Source of the DNA: Rhodobacterales bacterium 34-62-10
GTDB taxonomy: Bacteria; Pseudomonadota; Alphaproteobacteria; Rhodobacterales; Rhodobacteraceae
Length of the DNA stretch: 6,150 bases
Assembly (NCBI GenBank): GCA_002282555.1
Contig: NCJR01000131.1
Coordinates: 1-6,150, forward strand
Reading direction: 5' to 3'
Part shown: one piece after another, positions 1 to 6,017 of the stretch
Layout: every line of letters starts with the position of its first letter
Numbering within the stretch: the first letter of the stretch is position 1
Notes under the pieces: model-generated
The model's database searches: none
Told to the model about the DNA's origin: nothing
Seen by the model: only the letters and a program-made list of their open reading frames with translations
Position numbers and translations under genes: made by a program

Positions 1-1044
1 TATCTGGCCAGCCCGCCGCTGGTGGTGGCCTATGCCATTGCGGGTGACATGAATATCGACATCACCAAGGATGCCATCGGCATATCCAAGGATGGCAAGC
101 CGGTCTACCTCAAGGATATCTGGCCGACATCGCAGGAAATCGCCGATCTGGTCGAGAAGACCGTGACGCGTGAAGCGTTCCTGAAGAAATACGCCGATGT
201 GTTCAAGGGTGATGAAAAGTGGCAGGCGGTCGAGACCACCGATAGCGAGACCTATGACTGGCCTGCGTCGTCCACCTATATCCAGAACCCGCCCTATTTC
301 CGCGGGATGGCGACCGAGGCTGGCACGATCCATGACATCAGGGGCGCGCGTGTTCTGGCCCTGCTGGGTGACATGATCACCACCGACCACATCAGCCCGG
401 CAGGTTCGTTCAAGGACACGACCCCTGCGGGCAAGTATCTGATCGAGCGTCAGGTGCCGGTGCGGGAGTTCAACTCGTATGGGTCGCGTCGTGGCAACCA
501 CGAGGTGATGATGCGCGGCACTTTCGCCAATATCCGTATCAAGAACGAGATGCTGGACGGGGTCGAGGGCGGTTACACCAAGGGGCCGGATGGGGTGCAG
601 ACGTCGATTTTTGACGCGTCGATGGCGTATCAGGCGAATGGCACGCCGCTGGTGATCTTTGGTGGCATCGAATACGGCGCAGGTTCCAGCCGCGACTGGG
701 CGGCCAAGGGCACGGCGCTGCTGGGCGTCAAGGCCGTGATCGCCGAGTCGTTCGAGCGTATCCACCGCTCGAACCTGGTGGGGATGGGCGTCATTCCGTT
801 CGAGTTCACGGGTGGGGATACGCGCAAGTCGCTGGGTCTGACAGGGGATGAGACCGTGTCGATCACCGGGCTGGAAGGCGATCTGAAGCCCTTGTCCGAT
901 GTGCCCTGCACCATCACCTATGCAGATGGAACCCTGCGCGAGATCATGGTGAAATGCCGGATCGATACCGCTGTCGAGAAGGAATATGTCGAGAATGGCG
1001 GCGTGCTGCATTATGTGCTGCGCAATCTGGCGAAATCGGCCTGA
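1..1044 (+). CDS. acnA: Aconitate hydratase, C-terminal part (5' end outside window)
   Basis: This is the last 347 codons of aconitase, the TCA-cycle enzyme that interconverts citrate and isocitrate through cis-aconitate in the cytoplasm. The frame is open from base 1 and begins YLASPPLVVAYAIAG, a block that lies inside family members, so the gene continues to the left and the GTG at 22 is not a start. Recognisable blocks are GDMITTDHISPAGSF (bases 370-414), NSYGSRRGNHEVMMRGTFAN, and YGAGSSRDWAAKG near 673-711. In this family the first serine of GSSRD (codon 685-687) is the catalytic base, and its arginine plus those of SRRG contact substrate. The long linker and the RIHRSNLVGMGVIPFEF block mark the AcnA/IRP1 branch rather than AcnB. 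The three cysteine ligands of the 4Fe-4S cluster lie upstream, outside the window. The gene ends at TGA 1042-1044 and is followed by a strong terminator. The full protein is usually about 890-920 residues. Confidence 0.97.
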   Translation, partial: YLASPPLVVAYAIAGDMNIDITKDAIGISKDGKPVYLKDIWPTSQEIADLVEKTVTREAFLKKYADVFKGDEKWQAVETTDSETYDWPASSTYIQNPPYFRGMATEAGTIHDIRGARVLALLGDMITTDHISPAGSFKDTTPAGKYLIERQVPVREFNSYGSRRGNHEVMMRGTFANIRIKNEMLDGVEGGYTKGPDGVQTSIFDASMAYQANGTPLVIFGGIEYGAGSSRDWAAKGTALLGVKAVIAESFERIHRSNLVGMGVIPFEFTGGDTRKSLGLTGDETVSITGLEGDLKPLSDVPCTITYADGTLREIMVKCRIDTAVEKEYVENGGVLHYVLRNLAKSA

Positions 1045-1064
1045 TCCGGTCTGACGGTAAAGAC

Positions 1065-1096
1065 AAAGCCCCGGTGCGATGCACCGGGGCTTTTTT
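1065..1096 (+). terminator. Rho-independent terminator of acnA, possibly bidirectional
   Basis: A perfect 13-bp inverted repeat (AAAGCCCCGGTGC at 1065-1077 and its complement at 1081-1093) encloses a 3-base loop, GAT, and runs into six Ts at 1091-1096. It starts 20 bases after the acnA stop and fits an intrinsic terminator for that gene. It lies between two convergent genes, 28 bases past the ccmG stop. Read on the minus strand the same hairpin is followed by TTTGTCTTT, a weaker U-rich tail, so it may also stop transcripts of the ccm operon. Confidence 0.93.
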
Positions 1097-1123
1097 CATC
1101 TCGGATGTTTGCGGCGGTGTCGG

Positions 1124-1669
1124 TCAAGACCCGGCGGCGCGCGCCTTTTCGATGGCGGGGCGGATCGAATTTTCGATCACTCGCTGTGTGATCGGTCCGG
1201 CGTGGCGCAGCACGATATTGCCGGCACCGTCGATCACATAGGTTTCCGGCACGCCATACAGCCCCCAGTTCAGGCCCATGCGCCCGGTGGCATCCGCGCC
1301 CATCTGGACATAGGGATTGCCCAGCTCTTCCAGAAAGCCCATCGCGTTGTCGGGCTTGTCCTTGTAGTTGACGCCAAAGATCGTGAGCCCTTCGGCGGCC
1401 AATGCCTCAAGATTGGGGTGTTCGACGCGGCAGGGGGCGCACCAGCTGGCCCAGAAATTGACCAGTGTCACGTCGCCCTGTCGCAGATCGGCATCCGTGA
1501 AGGGGGCATCGGGGCCAAGCTGTGTCACCTCGATCGTGGGGGCTTGCCGCCCCTCGAGGGCTGACGGCAGTTGATCCGGGTCTTCGCGGGCCATGCCGAA
1601 CCAGAACATCGCGGCCAGACCTGCAAAGATCAACGGCGGGGCCAGCATGAGGGGTGACAGCTTAGCCAT
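1124..1669 (-). CDS. ccmG: CcmG/DsbE thiol:disulfide interchange protein (cytochrome c biogenesis)
   Basis: This 181-residue protein is a membrane-anchored periplasmic thioredoxin of the CcmG/DsbE (HelX) family. It keeps the haem-binding cysteines of apocytochrome c reduced, or reduces its partner, so that haem can be attached. An uncleaved N-terminal membrane anchor spans about residues 7-27. The thioredoxin domain carries the redox motif WCAPC (W76-C80) followed by RVEHP, as is usual in this family, and the cis-proline loop GVPET (P141). Its length matches the family norm of about 175-185. The ATG at 1669 is supported by AAGGAG eight bases upstream. The start overlaps the end of ccmD by 8 bases (ATGGCTAA), so translation is probably coupled. 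It is the last gene of the minus-strand operon and converges on acnA. Electrons would be expected from CcdA or a DsbD-type protein, not seen here. Confidence 0.95.
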   Translation of the reverse strand: MAKLSPLMLAPPLIFAGLAAMFWFGMAREDPDQLPSALEGRQAPTIEVTQLGPDAPFTDADLRQGDVTLVNFWASWCAPCRVEHPNLEALAAEGLTIFGVNYKDKPDNAMGFLEELGNPYVQMGADATGRMGLNWGLYGVPETYVIDGAGNIVLRHAGPITQRVIENSIRPAIEKARAAGS

Positions 1670-1820
1670 TCCGACGGCTCCTTTTTTCGACCTCGTCCAG
1701 TTGCGCGCGCACTTTGCGGGCGCGCATCACGCTGACGACAACCAGCGCCACGATCAGCGCGATGGACACTGCATAGGATGACAGCACCGCATCGGCGTAT
1801 TTCCCAAGATCAGGCATCAT
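1662..1820 (-). CDS. ccmD: CcmD, small haem exporter subunit
   Basis: This 52-residue protein has one membrane helix (about residues 14-32) and a charged C-terminal tail rich in Arg, Lys and Glu, the usual build of CcmD. The N-terminal MMPDLGKYADAVLSSY is close to alphaproteobacterial CcmD as I know it. In System I, CcmD associates with CcmABC and is needed to release haem-loaded CcmE from CcmC. It sits in the expected place between ccmC and ccmG. Two ATGs lie in tandem: the one at 1820 overlaps the ccmC stop by four bases (ATGA), and the one at 1817 overlaps it by one. A purine-rich stretch at 1826-1833 could serve either, so the start is uncertain by one codon. The frame stays open further upstream to about 2066, but that part is antisense-free shadow of ccmC on the same strand and is not coding. 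Confidence 0.93.
   Translation of the reverse strand: MMPDLGKYADAVLSSYAVSIALIVALVVVSVMRARKVRAQLDEVEKRSRRNG
1678..1683 (-). promoter_or_regulatory. Ribosome binding site of ccmG, inside ccmD
   Basis: The minus strand reads AAGGAG, preceded by more As, with eight bases to the ATG at 1669. This is the clearest Shine-Dalgarno sequence in the operon and fixes the ccmG start. It lies within the ccmD coding sequence, where it encodes part of the basic C-terminal tail. Confidence 0.8.
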
Positions 1821-2548
1821 CCCAGCCTCTCCCGTGCCAGAAGCGCCCGCATCCGGCGGGCACGGATTTCGGTTTGCGTGCGCAGAAAGACCAGCGCGAT
1901 GAACAGCAGCACGAAGCCCGCGATGCAGAACAGAAGCGGGTGGTAGAACACATCCGCCACGTTCTTTTCCTTGTCGAGGCTGAGGGACGCGCCCTGATGC
2001 AGCCCCTGGTTCCAGAAATTCACCGCATAGCGGCTGAGGAGTGCGAAGACCGATCCGACAAGGCACAGCACCGAGGTGAGGTCGGCGGCGGTGTCGTCAT
2101 TCTCGATCGCGGCCCAGAGCGCGATATAGCCCAGATAGAACAGAAACAGGATCAGGAACGAGGTCAGGCGCGGATCCCATGCCCACCACGTGCCCCACAT
2201 CGGCTCGCCCCAGATTGCACCGGTGGCCAGTGCGATGACCGTCATCACCGCCCCGATCGGTGCCGCAGCCCGCGCCGCCAGTGCCGAGACATGGTGCCGC
2301 CGCACGATCCAGATGAGGGAGGCCACCAGCATCATCAGCCATGCGTTGATCGCCATGAGCGCCGAGGGCACGTGAAGGTAGATGATCTTGACCGTCGATC
2401 CCTGCCGGAAATCGTCGGGCGTGAAGAAAAAGCCCCAGATCAGTCCGATCACCAGCGTGAGTGCTGCCAGCACGGAAAACCAGGGCAAGAGCCTGTCCGT
2501 GGTCTGAATGAACTTCTTGGGGTTCGCATATTCCCAGAGTGATGCCAT
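1817..2548 (-). CDS. ccmC: CcmC, haem lyase/haem-handling membrane protein of System I
   Basis: CcmC is a six-helix inner-membrane protein that holds haem at the periplasmic face and loads it onto the haem chaperone CcmE. The 243-residue protein shows the tryptophan-rich WWD motif GEPMWGTWWAWDPRLTS (residues 114-130). It also has the two conserved haem-ligand histidines, H59 in YLHVPSA and H184 in LHQGASL, at almost the same positions as in the Escherichia coli protein. Hydrophobic segments fall at about 22-42, 58-82, 95-113, 128-147, 158-172 and 200-223. Length is normal. The ATG at 2548 has AGGA seven bases upstream. The TGA stop overlaps the ccmD start. It is separated from ccmB by 46 bases, the longest gap in the operon. 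CcmC is distinguished from the related CcmF by its short length and single WWD region. Confidence 0.96.
   Translation of the reverse strand: MASLWEYANPKKFIQTTDRLLPWFSVLAALTLVIGLIWGFFFTPDDFRQGSTVKIIYLHVPSALMAINAWLMMLVASLIWIVRRHHVSALAARAAAPIGAVMTVIALATGAIWGEPMWGTWWAWDPRLTSFLILFLFYLGYIALWAAIENDDTAADLTSVLCLVGSVFALLSRYAVNFWNQGLHQGASLSLDKEKNVADVFYHPLLFCIAGFVLLFIALVFLRTQTEIRARRMRALLARERLG
1826..1833 (-). promoter_or_regulatory. Ribosome binding site of ccmD, inside the end of ccmC
   Basis: The minus strand reads GGGAGAGG here. GAGG lies five bases before the ATG at 1820 and eight before the ATG at 1817; GGGAG lies eight before the first. It supports a start at this double ATG but does not decide between the two codons. 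Confidence 0.6.
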
Positions 2549-2555
2549 GTCCCGT

Positions 2556-2559
2556 TCCT
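2556..2559 (-). promoter_or_regulatory. Ribosome binding site of ccmC
   Basis: AGGA on the minus strand lies seven bases before the ATG at 2548. It supports this start, and means ccmC can initiate on its own rather than only by coupling to ccmB. Confidence 0.6.
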
Positions 2560-2594
2560 ATTCCATCCCCCTTGGGGGGCAAGTCACATCCCTG

Positions 2595-3251
2595 TCAGCG
2601 CAGGTTTACCCGCAGCACAGCGGCTGAGGCGAAAGGTAGCAGGGCCATGGCCCCGAAGGTGATGCCTGCCAACATCGCCAGCGGCACGCCTGTATCAAGC
2701 CCCTCTGCCCCGCGGCGCGCCACTTCTGCGCCGAAGATCAGCGTGGGCACATATAAGGGCAGAACCAGCAGGCTCAACAGCAGGCCGCCACGTTTCAACC
2801 CGACGGTCAGGGCCGCCCCGAAGGTGCCGATCACGCTGAGCGCGGGGGTGCCAAGCGCCAGCGAGATGACAAGCGGCAGATACCCCTCGACGGGCAGGCT
2901 GAGCAATAGCGCAAAGAGCGGCGAGGCCAGCACCAGCGGCACGCCTGTCGTCAACCAATGGGCCATCGCCTTGAGGCTGACCAGCCCCTCCATCGGCAAG
3001 GGGGCCGTGGCCAGCAGGTCAAGCGAGCCATCCTCCCAATCCAGCGCGAAGATGCGGTCCAGCGAAAGCAGGCAGGACAAGAGCGCCCCCAGCCACAGGA
3101 TACCGGGCGCGATCACCGCCAGCAGTTCGCTGTCCGGTCCCACGCCAAAAGGCACCAGCACCACGACGATCAGGAAAAAGGCCAGCCCCAGCCCGAAGCC
3201 GCCCCCTGCCCGCACCGCCAGCCGGATGTCACGCAAGAGCAGCGCCTTCAT
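2595..3251 (-). CDS. ccmB: CcmB, membrane subunit of the cytochrome c biogenesis ABC transporter
   Basis: CcmB is the membrane partner of the ATPase CcmA. The CcmAB complex uses ATP to release haem-loaded CcmE from CcmC and CcmD. The 218-residue protein has about six hydrophobic segments (roughly 19-36, 43-64, 98-119, 124-149, 154-176 and 189-212). It carries the family's cytoplasmic block around residues 65-87, with [17 protein letters not shown] and then PLP; this acidic EDG loop resembles the ATPase-contacting element of CcmB proteins. A second conserved block, [20 protein letters not shown], covers residues 151-170. The ATG at 3251 overlaps the ccmA stop by four bases (ATGA) and has no convincing Shine-Dalgarno sequence, so translation is probably coupled to ccmA. 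Length is typical of the family (about 215-225). Confidence 0.95.
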   Translation of the reverse strand: MKALLLRDIRLAVRAGGGFGLGLAFFLIVVVLVPFGVGPDSELLAVIAPGILWLGALLSCLLSLDRIFALDWEDGSLDLLATAPLPMEGLVSLKAMAHWLTTGVPLVLASPLFALLLSLPVEGYLPLVISLALGTPALSVIGTFGAALTVGLKRGGLLLSLLVLPLYVPTLIFGAEVARRGAEGLDTGVPLAMLAGITFGAMALLPFASAAVLRVNLR

Positions 3252-3865
3252 AGGAAGGACCCGTCGAAATCGTCATGCGCCGGGGCCTTGGCGCGGAACG
3301 GCGCCACGTCCAGCACCCGCGCCTCGGTCAGGCCCAGATCGATATGGGTGGCCATCAGCGCCATGCCGCCGCCCGCCAGATGCGCGCGCACGGCTGCCGC
3401 GAACAGCGCCACCGCGCCGGTATCCAGCGACACGGTGGGTTCGTCCAGCACCCAGACGGGCCGTCCCGTCACCACCATCCGCGCCAGACCAAGGCGGCGT
3501 TTCTGCCCTGCGGACAGACCGCCTGCGGCACGATCCGCCAGACCGGTCAGATCGAAGGCATCAAGTGCCGCGTCGATGCCGCCGGTTCCGAAAATCGCGG
3601 CCCAGAATTCAAGGTTTTCGCGCACGGTCAGGGTTGTCTTGATCCCGTCGGCATGACCCGCATAGGCCATGGCGTCGCGTTCCTGCCCGATGGTTCCGGC
3701 CAGCGGTGGTTGCAGGCCGGCAACGGTGCGCAACACGGTTGTCTTGCCCACACCATTGGGCCCGCGCAGGATCAGCGCCTCGCCCGCGCGCAGGGTGAAA
3801 TCCAGCCCTTCAAGGACCGGGATACCACCGCGCGCGACGCTGAGACCTGTGACATTCAATTCCAT
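3248..3865 (-). CDS. ccmA: CcmA, ATP-binding subunit of the cytochrome c biogenesis ABC transporter
   Basis: This 205-residue ABC ATPase powers the CcmABCD complex from the cytoplasmic side. The motifs are in order: Walker [10 protein letters not shown] (35-43), signature LSAGQKRR (115-122), Walker B VWVLDEPT (135-142), D-loop SLD (144-146) and switch histidine ATH (H172). The block [18 protein letters not shown] (67-84) is characteristic of CcmA. Where I would look for the Q-loop glutamine (GHQ in Escherichia coli CcmA, from memory) this protein has Ala71. Length is typical of the family. The ATG at 3865 has AGGT about seven bases upstream. A 43-base gap separates it from the Mth938-like gene upstream; I see no clear promoter in it. 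The 3' end overlaps ccmB by four bases. Confidence 0.96.
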   Translation of the reverse strand: MELNVTGLSVARGGIPVLEGLDFTLRAGEALILRGPNGVGKTTVLRTVAGLQPPLAGTIGQERDAMAYAGHADGIKTTLTVRENLEFWAAIFGTGGIDAALDAFDLTGLADRAAGGLSAGQKRRLGLARMVVTGRPVWVLDEPTVSLDTGAVALFAAAVRAHLAGGGMALMATHIDLGLTEARVLDVAPFRAKAPAHDDFDGSFL

Positions 3866-3908
3866 GGGGATGACCTATCGCATCCTTACACATTCGGAAA
3901 GGCGCGGA

Positions 3909-4277
3909 TCACCGCAGCACCTTGTCCACGGGCAGGACCGCAGCCGCGACGCGGCGGCCTTCGGAGAGCAGCACGTTATAGGTGCGGCAGGCGGCGGGCG
4001 AGTTCATCACCTCGACCCCAAGCCCCAAGGCTTCGAGCCGGTCGCGCAGGGCAAGGGGTGCATGGGCGATATCTGTGCCCATCCCCAGAAAGATCACATC
4101 GACCTGCCCCACCAGGGCCTCGAGCGCTGCGATGTCGTCAAGCCCGCCCCAGGATGTGGCACGCTCGGCTGTGACCAGCACCGGCCCTTCGAGAACCTGT
4201 TTTCCGACGCGGAAAAAGCCGGGGCCATAGCCATCGATGGGCACCGCGCCGTCGAAATTCACTTCGGTCACCTTCAT
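3909..4277 (-). CDS. Mth938/NDUFAF3-like domain protein (DUF498)
   Basis: This small soluble protein of 122 residues has no signal peptide or membrane helix. It matches the Mth938-like family (DUF498), which includes the mitochondrial complex I assembly factor NDUFAF3. Seen features are the N-terminal block GYGPGFFRVGKQVLEGPVLV (16-35), the loop TSWGG (41-45), the strand-turn IFLGMGTD (62-69), and the segment VEVMNSPAACRTYNVLLSEG (88-107) with one cysteine, C97. These blocks are typical of alphaproteobacterial members. The molecular activity of the family is not established. A role in assembling respiratory or membrane complexes is an inference from NDUFAF3 and from its place between secDF and ccmABCDG. 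The ATG at 4277 has AAAGG seven bases upstream. It lies 25 bases after the TSUP gene and 43 before ccmA, on the same strand. Confidence 0.9.
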   Translation of the reverse strand: MKVTEVNFDGAVPIDGYGPGFFRVGKQVLEGPVLVTAERATSWGGLDDIAALEALVGQVDVIFLGMGTDIAHAPLALRDRLEALGLGVEVMNSPAACRTYNVLLSEGRRVAAAVLPVDKVLR

Positions 4278-4302
4278 GGTTGCACCTTTCTCATTGGGTC
4301 GT

Positions 4303-5055
4303 TCAGTCCCATAACGGCAGCCCGCTGATGGCTGCCGCCGCGATGATCACATAGGCGGCCGCGCGATATTGCCGCTGTTTCTCGGGGCGGAACACGGCCG
4401 CACCCGCCATATTCGCCAGCATGACCGGCAAGGCAAGTATCAGGCCAAGGATGACAGGCACCGCCGAAAGCTGATCCTGCACCGCCAGAAGGATGATCAG
4501 CACGATATCGAAGGCGAACAGATAGATCAGGATATTCGCGCGCACCTGCGCCGCCATCCGGGTCGAGGCCAGATAAAGCAGGATCACCGGCGGCCCCGGC
4601 ACGCCGACGACGCCGCCCAGAAACCCGCTGGCGGCCCCCGTGCCCATCAGGACAGGGGCGTTCAGCGGGCCACGATAGCGCAGCCCCGCCAGCAGAAGAA
4701 TCGGCACAAGGAGCGCCAGAAAGGACACGGCGTAACGAAACACCTCGGGTTGGATCGAGGCGAGCACCATCAGGCCCAGCGGCAGGGCAAGGATCATCGC
4801 CACGGTCAGCAGCGCCACTTCGCGCAGGTCGCCGTCGCGTTTTGCGCGGGGCAGGTTCGGGATCGGGCCGAACACATCCATCACCACCAGCACGGTCAGC
4901 GCCCAGAGCGGCGGCATCAACTGCCCCGCCACCGGCATGAAGATCAGCGCCGTGCCGAAGCCGGAAAAACCCCGGACGAACCCGGCCAGCACGGTGCCCG
5001 CGATCAGCCAGATCAACCCGTCAAAGGCCAGAGCCGCGGCCAGTGGTTCAGGCAT
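4303..5055 (-). CDS. TSUP family (TauE/SafE) membrane transporter
   Basis: This 250-residue inner-membrane protein belongs to the TSUP (TauE/SafE, DUF81) family. Family members have been linked to export or uptake of sulfite, sulfoacetate and other sulfur or organic anions, but substrate cannot be told from sequence. About eight hydrophobic segments are visible (roughly 12-34, 36-60, 80-100, 106-125, 135-162, 172-192, 196-221 and 231-248). The protein shows the family's internal duplication: GFVRGFSGFGTALIFMP (25-41) in the first half is matched by GAASGFLGGVVGVPGPPVIL (140-159) in the second. Length is normal. The ATG at 5055 overlaps the secF stop by eight bases (ATGCCTGA) and has no obvious Shine-Dalgarno sequence, so translation probably depends on secF. 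No sulfur-metabolism genes are nearby to suggest a substrate. Confidence 0.9.
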   Translation of the reverse strand: MPEPLAAALAFDGLIWLIAGTVLAGFVRGFSGFGTALIFMPVAGQLMPPLWALTVLVVMDVFGPIPNLPRAKRDGDLREVALLTVAMILALPLGLMVLASIQPEVFRYAVSFLALLVPILLLAGLRYRGPLNAPVLMGTGAASGFLGGVVGVPGPPVILLYLASTRMAAQVRANILIYLFAFDIVLIILLAVQDQLSAVPVILGLILALPVMLANMAGAAVFRPEKQRQYRAAAYVIIAAAAISGLPLWD

Positions 5056-6016
5056 CTATGTTCGAAAACTGCGTGCCGGCCTTGGCGTCGGGTTTGGACC
5101 AGTCGCGTTTGATGCCAAGTTTCATCAGGATCATGGTGGCGACGAAAATCGACGAATAGGTGCCCACAACGATGCCCCAGATCATGGCAAAGACAAAGCC
5201 GCGGATCACGTCGCCACCCAGCACGAACAGCGCAATCAACGCGATCAGCGTGGTGATCGAGGTCATCATGGTCCGGCTGAGGGTCTCGTTGATCGAGAGG
5301 TTCAGAACCTCGCGCAGGGGCATCTGTTTGAACTTTCGCAGGTTTTCCCGCACGCGATCGAATACGACGACCGTGTCGTTCAGCGAATAGCCCACGATGG
5401 TCAGCAGGGCTGCGATGATGGCGAGATCGAACCTGATCTGCAATTCCGAGAAGATGCCGATGGTCAGCACGACGTCATGGATCAGCGCCACCACAGCCGC
5501 GACCGCGAATTGCCATTCAAAGCGCATCCAGATGTAGATCAGCACGGCTGAAATCGCCAGAACCACGGCGATGCTGGCGGTCATGATCAGCTCGCCCGAG
5601 ACTTTCGGACCGACCGATTCGACCGACACGAAGCGGATGTCCGGCACCGCCTGTTGCAAGGCGCCCTCAACCGCGGCGATCAGTTCGGGCGTCACCGCTT
5701 CTTGATCGTCCTGCGCCTGAATGCGGACCATGGCCACGTTCTCATCGGGGCCGAAGCTGGGATCGAAAATCTCGGTGATGGTCACATCGCCCAGTTCCAG
5801 CGTGTCCACGGCGGCACGATAGGCTGCAATGTCAACGGGTTGCGCGCTTTCGGTACGGATCGTGGTGCCGCCCCGGAAATCGATCCCGTAGTTCAGGCCC
5901 TGCAAGAAGAAGGACACGATCGCCAGCACCATCATCGCGCCAGATATTCCCAGCCAGAGGGCCGGGCGCGCGAAGAAATCGAAGTTCGTGGTTTCTGGAA
6001 CAAGTCTCAGACGCAT
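5048..6016 (-). CDS. secF: SecF, protein translocase accessory subunit
   Basis: SecF pairs with SecD as an RND-type membrane complex that uses the proton gradient to pull proteins out of the SecYEG channel on the periplasmic side. The 322-residue protein has a first helix at about 18-38, a periplasmic domain at about 40-140, and five further helices near 142-163, 168-190, 194-216, 250-268 and 270-298. Family motifs are NYGIDFRGGT (42-51), ESVGPKVSGEL (133-143), HDVVLTIGIF (180-189), GYSLNDTVVVFDRVREN (209-225) and TLSRTMMTSITTL (245-257). Length is normal for an unfused SecF. The ATG at 6016 has GAGG six bases upstream and lies one base after the secD stop. The 3' end overlaps the TSUP gene by eight bases. 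Confidence 0.97.
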   Translation of the reverse strand: MRLRLVPETTNFDFFARPALWLGISGAMMVLAIVSFFLQGLNYGIDFRGGTTIRTESAQPVDIAAYRAAVDTLELGDVTITEIFDPSFGPDENVAMVRIQAQDDQEAVTPELIAAVEGALQQAVPDIRFVSVESVGPKVSGELIMTASIAVVLAISAVLIYIWMRFEWQFAVAAVVALIHDVVLTIGIFSELQIRFDLAIIAALLTIVGYSLNDTVVVFDRVRENLRKFKQMPLREVLNLSINETLSRTMMTSITTLIALIALFVLGGDVIRGFVFAMIWGIVVGTYSSIFVATMILMKLGIKRDWSKPDAKAGTQFSNIDA

Positions 6017-6017
6017 C

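Noticed and set aside
22..1044. GTG at 22 as the start of a complete 340-residue protein
   Set aside because: The frame is open upstream to base 1 and reads YLASPPL, a conserved internal aconitase block, so the gene is cut by the window edge.
1662..2066. Longer 134-codon version of ccmD starting at 2066
   Set aside because: The extra 82 residues come from the ccmC coding region in another frame and resemble nothing. The CcmD homology starts at the double ATG at 1820/1817.
1778..2542. Long plus-strand open frame opposite ccmC
   Set aside because: It lies antisense to a clearly recognised gene. Its product is full of His, Gln, Arg and Asp with no family resemblance, as expected when the complement of a membrane-protein gene in GC-rich DNA stays open by chance.
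2539..3642. Long plus-strand open frame opposite ccmB and ccmA
   Set aside because: The product is a low-complexity Ser/Pro/Arg-rich chain spanning the complements of two conserved genes, with no domain. It is a codon-bias shadow.
3866..3908. Possible promoter before ccmA (TTTCCG and GATAGG on the minus strand)
   Set aside because: The hexamers are poor matches to a sigma-70 type promoter, and the second overlaps the likely ribosome binding site. The gap is too short to judge.
3275..4174. Plus-strand open frame of 299 codons opposite ccmA and the Mth938-like gene
   Set aside because: It crosses two well-supported minus-strand genes and their gap, and shows no recognisable motif.
4369..5112. 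Plus-strand open frame opposite the TSUP gene, very rich in His, Gln and Arg
   Set aside because: The His/Gln/Arg composition is the complement of hydrophobic codons on the other strand. It is not a metal-binding protein.
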